64,000 nucleotides of DNA from Aggregatilinea lenta (lineage in GTDB: Bacteria > Chloroflexota > Anaerolineae > Aggregatilineales > Aggregatilineaceae), in contig NZ_BFCB01000002.1 of assembly GCF_003569045.1 (NCBI RefSeq), positions 1,159,506 to 1,223,505 on the forward strand. Reading direction: 5' to 3'. Under the pieces are notes generated by a model that did no database searches, had not been told where the DNA came from, and saw only the letters and a list, made by a program, of their open reading frames with translations. Positions within the stretch are counted from its first letter, which is position 1. Each line of letters begins with the position of its first letter. Shown one piece after another: positions 57,101 through 64,000 of the stretch. The translations under genes and the position numbers were made by a program.

Positions 57101-59042
57101 TCAGGCGCTTCCCGTAGGGGCAATTCATGAATTGCCCCTACGCAGAACGTCCGCTTCCTCCCCATTAAAGAATTTCCGACCGCCCAAAGTTGATGGCGAC
57201 ATCTACTGGGACAAGGTCGTGTCGGTCGAGTATGTGGCCGACAAACCGACCTACGATCTGACCGTAGCCGACACGCACAACTTTGTCGCCAACGACTTCA
57301 TCGTGCACAACTCGCACGCCGCCGACTACGCCGTGTTGACATGCCAGACCGCGTTCCTCAAGTGCCACTACCCGCACGAGTACATGACCGCGCTCATGAC
57401 CGTGCACCGCGACGACTCGGCCAAGGTCAGTCTGTTCGCCGCCGACTGCAGCCGCATGGGGATCGAGGTGCTGCCGCCCAACGTCAACGCCAGCAAACTC
57501 AACTTCAGCATCGAAACCCTGGAAGACGGCAAGCGCGCGATCCGCTTTGGGCTGGCGGCGATCAAAAACGTGGGCGTCACGCCGCTGGAGCACATCATCG
57601 CGCAGCGCGAAGAGGATGGCCCCTTCCGCGACCTGGAGGATTTCTGCCGCCGGGCCGATCTGCGCATCGTGCAGAAGCGGGCGCTGGAATCGCTGATCCG
57701 TGTGGGCGCGCTGGACCAGTTCGGCACGCGCCCGACCCTGCTCGCCGCGATGGACCGCATGGTCCGGTTCTCGGCGGATTACCACAAAGCGCAGGATGTC
57801 GGCCAGATCAGCTTGTTCGGCGACGCGACTGGCGTCACGTTCGATGTTGAACAGAGCCTGCTCAGCAATCTGCCTGACATCGAGCAGGCCAGCCGCCGCG
57901 ACATGCTGCGCTGGGAAAAGGAACTGGTCGGTTTATACGTCACCGATCACCCGCTGCGTACGCTCGAAGCACAGTTCGCCAGCGCCAACATCAAGTCCAG
58001 CGCAGACCTGATTGAGGAGGGCGATGCCGCGCACGATAGGGCCGTTCAGGTGGCCGGACTGGTGACGGACATCCGCAACATCGTCACCAAGAAGGGTGCG
58101 GCGATGGCGATTCTCACGCTGGAAGACATCACTGGCACGCTGAGCGTGGTCATGTTCCCGCGCACGTGGGAGAAATACCGCGACGTGGTCAGCGAAGACG
58201 CGGTGATCGTGGTACGCGGCAAGGCCGATACGGGTCGCGGCGACGTCCAGGTGATCGCGGATGAGATCCGCCAGGAGATCGAAACGGTCGAGGCGGTGGA
58301 AGAAATGCGCAAGCTGGATAGCATGCGCCTATCGTGGATGGACGACGCGCCGCCCGGCGACGAAACCTCGTACGACGACGAAACCGGGGAGCCGGAAGCG
58401 CCGGAGCCTGCCCCCGCGCGCCGCGCCGCCGGGCCGGTTATGCCCGCCACGGCGGGCGCAACCGTCGCGCCCATTCCGCCTGTGGAGCCGCCCTCTGCGC
58501 CGCGCACGGTTGAAGAACCCCCGGCGCACGTCGGCCCGATGGTCAGCGACCGCGAGATGCCCGGCTGGCTGGAAGCGGACATGGACAACGGCTGGACGCC
58601 GCCCCCGGCGCTGGCTTACCAGGACGACACCGGCCACGTGATCGGCGTGATGGAGCCGGAGAACGGCAACGGGCATGTGCAGGAATCGACGCCGGACTTG
58701 GCGGAGTCCGGCGAGCGTCCCGGTCTATCGCTTCACCCGCGAAAGCGCCGCCCCAAGCCGGAACCCAAACCTGCCGCGCCGCCGCAGCCGAGCCGCCTGC
58801 TGAAGCTGACCATTCCGCGCTCCGGGGATTCCTCGCGTGACCGGGCCAAGCTGCGCCGCCTGCACGGCATCCTGACGCAATATCCCGGCCCCGATCGCTT
58901 CTGCTTCCTGGTGCCGGGACCCAACCAGAAGCCGACGCGCATGGACTTCCCGAAGTATCCGATCGCCATTAACGACGACGTGCTGAACCTCATGCGCCAG
59001 ATGGTAGGATCGGAGAACGTAATCATCGAGTCGTTGGAGTGA
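54171..59042 (+). CDS. dnaE: DNA polymerase III alpha subunit with intein
   Basis: The 1623-residue frame is replicative DnaE plus one in-frame intein (residues 772-1047); the spliced protein would be 1347 residues. The PHP domain starts FVHLHVHTEYSLLDG with ITDHGTMFG. The palm active-site Asp pair is in PDIDMDFPEDRR, and a further polymerase segment is TFGTMGSKAAIRDVGR. The intein lies after ARYGFNK, before SHAADYAVLTCQTAFLK. Towards the end come the helix-hairpin-helix region, an OB-fold (VQVAGLVTDIRNIVTKKGAAMAILTLEDITG) and a Pro/Glu-rich tail of about 200 residues before a final domain. A terminator follows. Confidence 0.95.
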   Translation: MPDEKPFVHLHVHTEYSLLDGLSHIKRLVKRAQETGMKSLAITDHGTMFGVIDFYRASKAAGIKPIIGMEAYLAPRGMEDRDPQKDTKPYHMLLLAKNQTGYQNLLQLASAAQLKGYYYRPRIDHDFLAAHADGLIATSGCLAAEIPRLVERGQDDDALAKIGWYQDVFGAENFFLELQEHDIPLLRTLNRWLLENRGYANPPLIATNDVHYILEEDFDAHDTLLCIQTGNLKTEQNRLHMSDPSYHLRTPDEMWRLFADVPDALMNTLHIADMCDVNLDSEGYHLPVFPVPDGYTADTYLRNLCERGLQWRYGSRADTDEALKERLDYELGIIHNMGFDTYFLIVWDLCEFARHADIWWNVRGSGAGSVAAYTLGITSIDPLRNGLLFERFLNPGRVSMPDIDMDFPEDRRAEMIQYCAQKYGEDKVAAIITFGTMGSKAAIRDVGRALDMPIEEVNRIARLIPTAAKAIKFDDALSDDPERALPDLKAVYAQDGAARKVIDVARQLEGVTRHASTHAAGIIIADRPLVEYIPLHRPTSGSDDDAPVKQVTQFPMETCESIGLLKVDFLGLSTLTIVRLACDLIEEQHGVRYDLSNIPYRPDPDKPDEVRMIAETFEMLSRGETIGVFQLESQGMRRMLTDMRPRKFENIVAAVALYRPGPMDYIPTYNRRLHGDEDVTYLHPKLEPILEETYGICVFQEQIMQIGAQLFGYSLGEADLMRKAVSKKKKEDLFKHRETFIQRGPDHGVDPDSANRIFDDIEFFARYGFNKCLPEDVEVIDAATGRLVRIGDLASGAASIEHTLTCNTERLRLQPGVVTHVHANGVKPVYRLTTQSGRQIEATANHPFYTFDGWRLLGDLSIGEPVAVPRCIPVEGRRKWPEERLQGLAEEIATKRFEVNVELPAEFFELTNQQLSAFITQLWRTVEANPFQTASARLAHQLQHILSRLIVWSDITHARSGYTLIISEAIAEYSLADQALPVGAIHELPLRRTSASSPLKNFRPPKVDGDIYWDKVVSVEYVADKPTYDLTVADTHNFVANDFIVHNSHAADYAVLTCQTAFLKCHYPHEYMTALMTVHRDDSAKVSLFAADCSRMGIEVLPPNVNASKLNFSIETLEDGKRAIRFGLAAIKNVGVTPLEHIIAQREEDGPFRDLEDFCRRADLRIVQKRALESLIRVGALDQFGTRPTLLAAMDRMVRFSADYHKAQDVGQISLFGDATGVTFDVEQSLLSNLPDIEQASRRDMLRWEKELVGLYVTDHPLRTLEAQFASANIKSSADLIEEGDAAHDRAVQVAGLVTDIRNIVTKKGAAMAILTLEDITGTLSVVMFPRTWEKYRDVVSEDAVIVVRGKADTGRGDVQVIADEIRQEIETVEAVEEMRKLDSMRLSWMDDAPPGDETSYDDETGEPEAPEPAPARRAAGPVMPATAGATVAPIPPVEPPSAPRTVEEPPAHVGPMVSDREMPGWLEADMDNGWTPPPALAYQDDTGHVIGVMEPENGNGHVQESTPDLAESGERPGLSLHPRKRRPKPEPKPAAPPQPSRLLKLTIPRSGDSSRDRAKLRRLHGILTQYPGPDRFCFLVPGPNQKPTRMDFPKYPIAINDDVLNLMRQMVGSENVIIESLE
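56484..57311 (+). other. DnaE intein with degenerate endonuclease region
   Basis: The intein runs from Cys1 (CLPEDVEVIDAATG) to the terminal His-Asn (FIVHN) followed by Ser as the +1 residue, in all 276 residues. Splicing motifs look intact: block B has TANHPFYTFDGW (TxxH), and block F/G has TYDLTVADTHNFVANDFIVHN. At 276 residues it is shorter than inteins with a full homing endonuclease. The middle still has recognisable endonuclease-like wording (VELPAEFFELTNQQLSAFITQLWRT...ARLAHQLQHILSRL), but the acidic DG-type catalytic motif is absent (LWRTVEA). The insertion point GFNK/SHA is only a few residues from the site of the cyanobacterial split DnaE intein. Confidence 0.92.
57113..57142. repeat. 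GTAGGGGC-type palindrome inside the intein coding sequence
   Basis: The 30-base perfect palindrome (cgtaggggcaatt-catg-aattgcccctacg) is exactly ten codons long and in frame. It encodes most of LPVGAIHELPLRRT, a peptide unlike the rest of the intein. It has the same GTAGGGGC ends as the intergenic elements and lies in the dispensable segment between the endonuclease remnant and the C-terminal splicing block. Confidence 0.9.
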
Positions 59043-59107
59043 GAGCGAACCATAGAAAAAGACGGGCGAGTTTGAGAAGGTGTTTAATAAGTCCCCTCAA
59101 CCTCCGG

Positions 59108-59143
59108 CCCCTTCTCCCTCAGAGGGGAGAAGGGGCGATTTTT
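59108..59143 (+). terminator. Intrinsic terminator after dnaE
   Basis: Arms ccccttctccc (59108-59118) and gggagaagggg (59125-59135) are followed by cgaTTTTT. It lies 65 bases after the dnaE stop. The 310-base gap 59043-59352 holds this hairpin, further stems (ccctcgcccttgaggg, ggcac-gca-gtgcc) and the repeat at 59266, and no gene. Confidence 0.8.
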
Positions 59144-59265
59144 CCCTCGCCCTTGAGGGAGAGGGGTGGCACGCAGTGCCGGGGTGAGGGTTTTTCAACA
59201 CTCTCTGACACTCACCCCTACAATCATGATGTTTGGGACTATCCGATTGTCAATAGATCGGCTTT

Positions 59266-59290
59266 GTAGGGGCAGGTTTGCAACCTGCCC
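59266..59290. repeat. Palindromic repeat (GTAGGGGC family) near the prmA stop
   Basis: The sequence gtaggggcaggtt-tgc-aacctgccc repeats the family's end with another core (CAGGTT/AACCTG). A related partial copy (aagccctgcccctat) follows at 59326-59340. Confidence 0.75.
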
Positions 59291-59352
59291 TTGCCTTTTG
59301 CTTCGGCCCGCGCTCCGGGTGGAACAAGCCCTGCCCCTATGAGCATCGTTGC

Positions 59353-60273
59353 TTATGCGACTGGCTTGACGGCCTCGATCGCCACCCAGTCGGTGATGGT
59401 GCGGCGGCGGGTCGGTTCCAGGCCGGTGCGGCGCAGCGCCGCCTCGACGTCATCTGCCTGGTCGAGGATGATGCCGCTGAAGACCGCCTTACCGCCCGCG
59501 CGGACCAAGTCGCCCAGACCCTCGTCGCACATATCGATGATCACACGCGCCAGGATGTTCGCCAGCAGCAGGTCGAAGTGCCGCGCCGATCCGCGCAGCG
59601 TCTCCAGGCTGCCCTGCTGCGCGGTGATCGCGTCCGTCACGCCATTGTAGGCCGCGTTCTCCAGCGTGCTCTTGACCGCCAGCTCGTCGATGTCTACCGC
59701 CAGCACGTGCCGCGCGCCGAGCTTGATCGCCGCGATGCCCAAAATACCCGATCCGCAGCCCAGGTCCAGCACCTCGACCTGCGGCCAGTCCGCGAGCAAG
59801 TCCTCGATGGCGATCAGGCACAACTGCGTCGTGGGATGTGTGCCTGTGCCGAACGCCATGCCGGGGTCCATCACCAGCACGACGTCGTCCGGCTGCATGT
59901 CGGTGGGGTGCGTCCATTCCGGGCGGATGTACAGGCGCTTGCCCAGGCGCAGCGGATGATAGTGCGCCTTCCACGCGTTGGCCCAGTCCTCGTCGTCCAC
60001 CGTGCGGAAGCTCGGTTCCGGTATGGGGTACAGGCGGCTCATGTGCCACAGGGCCTCGCGCAGCCGCTGTTGGGCGGCATCAGCCTCGTGGTTGTCGGGG
60101 AAATAGGCCCGCACGATCAGCTTGTCGGCAGGCGGGATCTCGTCCGGCCACACCTCAATCGGGAACCCGGCCTGCTCGATCGCCACACCCTGATGCCCGT
60201 AGCGCTGCAGCACGTCCGCGACCGCTTCCGCCGCCTCGCCGTCCACCTCAATCGACACTTCAATCCAGTTCAT
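59353..60273 (-). CDS. prmA: Ribosomal protein L11 methyltransferase
   Basis: The 306-residue product has an N-terminal substrate-recognition domain (MNWIEVSIEVDGEAAEAVADVLQRYGHQGVAIEQ) and a C-terminal Rossmann methyltransferase. The AdoMet motif VLDLGCGSGILGIAAIKLGA comes after the family's DDVVLVMDPGMAFGTGTHPTTQLC, and the segment LLLANILARVI follows. Both the PGMAFGTGxHxTT and ANILA motifs identify PrmA, which trimethylates L11. Its position downstream of dnaJ is the common dnaK-dnaJ-prmA order. Confidence 0.95.
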   Translation of the reverse strand: MNWIEVSIEVDGEAAEAVADVLQRYGHQGVAIEQAGFPIEVWPDEIPPADKLIVRAYFPDNHEADAAQQRLREALWHMSRLYPIPEPSFRTVDDEDWANAWKAHYHPLRLGKRLYIRPEWTHPTDMQPDDVVLVMDPGMAFGTGTHPTTQLCLIAIEDLLADWPQVEVLDLGCGSGILGIAAIKLGARHVLAVDIDELAVKSTLENAAYNGVTDAITAQQGSLETLRGSARHFDLLLANILARVIIDMCDEGLGDLVRAGGKAVFSGIILDQADDVEAALRRTGLEPTRRRTITDWVAIEAVKPVA

Positions 60274-60495
60274 CTGCGCGCCTTTCCACTGTCGGATTCA
60301 TCGCTACAAGCGTGAGAGCGTCCACAACACCATGCGAAATAATAAAATTTTGTAAATATTTATCTTTGTAATGTTTTTTGTAACAAATATCTGGTAATAT
60401 AACAGATGACGGGGTCTCAATGACGCGTGCTGAACCAGTCATCGTAGCCCCATCGTGACCAGGACCCCGTCCTCCTCCTCAAAGTGATACGCGCA

Positions 60496-60528
60496 AGAGA
60501 AATGGGCAACGTTGTTGCCCATTTCTCT
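60496..60528. terminator. Perfect 15-bp palindrome between dnaJ and prmA
   Basis: Arms agagaaatgggcaac (60496-60510) and gttgcccatttctct (60514-60528) enclose GTT and are followed by TTT on the plus strand and by CTT on the minus strand. It lies about 40 bases after the dnaJ stop and is probably its terminator. The rest of the gap (60274-60495) includes a very AT-rich part (60335-60410) that may carry the prmA promoter. Confidence 0.65.
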
Positions 60529-60566
60529 TTTAAACCCCGGCTGCATTGCGTTGCAATCACCGGCGG

Positions 60567-61727
60567 TCACACGCCGCCGAAAAAGTCAGAAACCCGATCT
60601 AGAAAACCCCGCCCCTGCTTCTGCGGGATGACCTCCTTGCCCAGCGTACGCCCCAGCTCCTCGAACAGATCGCGCTGCTCTTTGGTGAGCTTGCTCGGCA
60701 CTTCGACCGTCAGCACCAGCAGTTGATCGCCACGCCCCGCCGCGCTGCCATCGCGGCGCAGCTTCGGCACGCCCTTGCCGCGCAGCCGGATCACCTTGCC
60801 GGACTGCGTGCCTGCCGGGACAACTACCTCTTCGTCGCCGTCGACCGTCGGCACGGCAATCGTATCGCCCAGCGCAGCCTGAGCCACGTTGATCGACACC
60901 TCAAGGATGATGTCGCTGTCGCGCCGTTTGAAGAACTCGTGCTGGGTGACGCGCAGTACCACGTACAGGTCACCGGGCGGCCCGCCGCGCTGGCCTGGCT
61001 CGCCTTCGCCGCTGAGCCGGATCTGCGTGCCATCGTCCACTCCCGCGGGAATGGTCACCGTCAGCGTGCGGACCTTCTGCACCGTGCGCTGGCCGTTGCA
61101 CTCCGAGCAGGGCGTATCGACGATCTCGCCCGTGCCGTGGCAGCGCGGGCAGTCGGTGACGTTGACCATGCTGCCCAGGAACGACTGGCGCACCTGCCGG
61201 ATCTGGCCCGTGCCGTTGCAGTCGGGACAGCGGCGCGGCGTGGTGCCAGGCGCGGCTCCGCTGCCGTTACACACGTCGCACGTCTCGCGGCGTGGCACGT
61301 CGATATCCACCTCCGCGCCAAACACCGACTGGTTGAAATCGATCGTCAGGTCATAGCGCAGGTCGCGGCCCTGCGTCGGCCCGTTCCGGCGACGGCGTGA
61401 CGTACCCGCAAAGCCGCCGAAGAACTCCTCGAAGATCTCCTCGAAGCCGGGGAAGCCGCCTGAAAAGCCGCCACTGAAGCCGCCCGCCCCACCACCGTTG
61501 ACGCCTGCGTGACCGAAGCGATCGTATGCCGCGCGCTTATTCTCGTCGGAGAGCACGGTGTAGGCTTCGTTGATCTCTTTGAAGCGCGCCTCAGCATCCG
61601 CTTCGCTGCTCACATCGGGATGATAGCGCCGCGCCAGACCACGAAACGCCTTCTTGAGGTCGTCTTTGCTTGCGTTCCGGGCGACGCCCAGGATTTCATA
61701 GTAATCGCGTGGCATTGTGCCGTCCAT
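60567..61727 (-). CDS. dnaJ: Molecular chaperone DnaJ
   Basis: The 386-residue product is a full type-I DnaJ. The J-domain has YHPDVS (HPD). A Gly/Phe region (GAGGFSGGFSGGFPGFEEIFEEFFGG) follows, then four zinc-binding repeats: CDVCNGSG, CPDCNGTG, CPRCHGTG and CSECNGQR, the last with Arg in place of Gly. The C-terminal substrate domains follow (QIRLSGEGEPGQRGGPPGDLYVVLRV). It stimulates DnaK ATPase and delivers substrates. GAGGAAG about eight bases upstream supports the start at 61727; MPRDYYE four codons later is the alternative. It lies 250 bases downstream of dnaK. Confidence 0.96.
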   Translation of the reverse strand: MDGTMPRDYYEILGVARNASKDDLKKAFRGLARRYHPDVSSEADAEARFKEINEAYTVLSDENKRAAYDRFGHAGVNGGGAGGFSGGFSGGFPGFEEIFEEFFGGFAGTSRRRRNGPTQGRDLRYDLTIDFNQSVFGAEVDIDVPRRETCDVCNGSGAAPGTTPRRCPDCNGTGQIRQVRQSFLGSMVNVTDCPRCHGTGEIVDTPCSECNGQRTVQKVRTLTVTIPAGVDDGTQIRLSGEGEPGQRGGPPGDLYVVLRVTQHEFFKRRDSDIILEVSINVAQAALGDTIAVPTVDGDEEVVVPAGTQSGKVIRLRGKGVPKLRRDGSAAGRGDQLLVLTVEVPSKLTKEQRDLFEELGRTLGKEVIPQKQGRGFLDRVSDFFGGV

Positions 61728-61864
61728 ACCTTGTGCTTCCTCGTACCGGCCTCATTCTAACGTACCGCGGCCCGGGCTGAAAGGGGCGATTCTTCAACCC
61801 GGCTCGATGCGTCCCCATGTATTGTGCGCTAGGGACATGTAGGGTATTGGCTAAATGGTAACCC

Positions 61865-61892
61865 GTAGGGGCGTATAGCCATACGCCCCTAC
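61865..61892. repeat. Palindromic repeat between dnaK and dnaJ
   Basis: The sequence gtaggggcgtat-agcc-atacgcccctac has perfect 12-base arms with GTAGGGGC ends, the clearest intergenic copy. It sits in the gap of 254 bases between dnaK and dnaJ, which has no gene. Confidence 0.85.
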
Positions 61893-61981
61893 AAGAAGAA
61901 TACGTTCCGTTGCGTCCCAGGTAGCAAAAGACAGCGCAGGAGCAAACCTCGCTCACCGCGCTGTCAGCGTGTCTAATCAGG

Positions 61982-63883
<1,902 letters not shown>

Positions 63884-64000
63884 GTTCTTATCACCTCATG
63901 TGTGTCAGTTTGGTTGTGAATTGACTGAATAATACCCGCTGGACGACTCTAACCAGCCACGCGCACCATCGCCGGACGCAGCACACGCTCGCCGGACGCA
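63884..64000 (-). promoter_or_regulatory. dnaK upstream region
   Basis: On the minus strand a TATTAT (63934-63929) lies about 45 bases before the ATG, with no clear -35. No CIRCE-type inverted repeat (TTAGCACTC/GAGTGCTAA) is seen in the 117 bases available. A short direct repeat (tcgccggacgca at 63970 and 63989) lies at the very edge. Confidence 0.35.

Noticed and set aside
60260-60442. 60-residue minus-strand frame upstream of prmA
   Set aside because: It lies in the AT-rich likely promoter region, overlaps the prmA start and has no ribosome site.
61696-61956. 86-residue minus-strand frame between dnaK and dnaJ
   Set aside because: It reads through the palindromic repeat at 61865 and into dnaJ. 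No supporting signals are present.
63884-64000. CIRCE heat-shock operator upstream of dnaK
   Set aside because: The characteristic TTAGCACTC/GAGTGCTAA inverted repeat is not present in the available upstream sequence.

Overview
The window is GC-rich bacterial chromosome with dense genes on both strands and short intergenic gaps. The best taxonomic guess is a member of the Chloroflexota (Anaerolineae-like). This rests on style rather than a marker tree: soluble and membrane histidine kinases with several GAF domains, a GH99-like secreted protein, a bacterial NBR1-Ig/C39 protein, extracytoplasmic SH3b domains, many TPR-membrane proteins of unknown role, and abundant short palindromic intergenic repeats. 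No rRNA, tRNA, CRISPR array or insertion sequence was recognised.

Layout. 0-4 kb: the end of a secreted-looking protein, methylmalonyl-CoA epimerase, a 54-residue DUF1328 membrane peptide and the methylmalonyl-CoA mutase large subunit. 4-10 kb: a nucleotidyltransferase-like gene, an AraC regulator with a RibD-C/DHFR-like reductase, a secreted propeller-like protein, an SDR and an exported nucleoside hydrolase. 10-15 kb: a TPR-membrane protein, then two successive phosphofructokinases, one with the ATP-type and one with the PPi-type signature. 15-22.5 kb: YbaK, a small repeat protein, an HMCES/YedK protein on a probably leaderless mRNA, and a tight minus-strand operon (winged-helix-like protein, two small membrane proteins, a PAS/multi-GAF kinase, adenosine deaminase). 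22.5-29.4 kb: secA, an AT-rich island with two membrane genes, then meaB and the B12-binding mutase subunit. 29.4-34 kb: two tandem erythromycin-esterase-like genes, the second with a broken active site, and the GH99-like protein. 34-45.8 kb: a PDZ-like/multi-GAF membrane kinase, a glycolipid-binding-like protein, an MBL hydrolase, a PAS kinase, the NBR1-Ig/C39 protein and mutM. 46-54 kb: a GT-C-like membrane protein, TPR-membrane and M23-type proteins, a secreted trypsin-like protease and a Nudix protein. 54-64 kb: dnaE interrupted by a degenerate intein, then prmA, dnaJ and dnaK on the minus strand.

How it fits together. The epimerase, both mutase subunits and MeaB make a complete methylmalonyl-CoA to succinyl-CoA branch, split over two loci about 25 kb apart. 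The two phosphofructokinases suggest glycolytic flux that can use ATP or pyrophosphate. Three unrelated sensor kinases lie in the window with no response regulator beside them. The most unusual features are (i) a family of short palindromes with GTAGGGGC ends and variable cores, scattered between genes, with one perfect copy lying in frame inside the dnaE intein; (ii) an AT-rich two-gene membrane cassette whose C-terminal module matches the GC-rich gene next to it; and (iii) the pseudo-active esterase paralogue.
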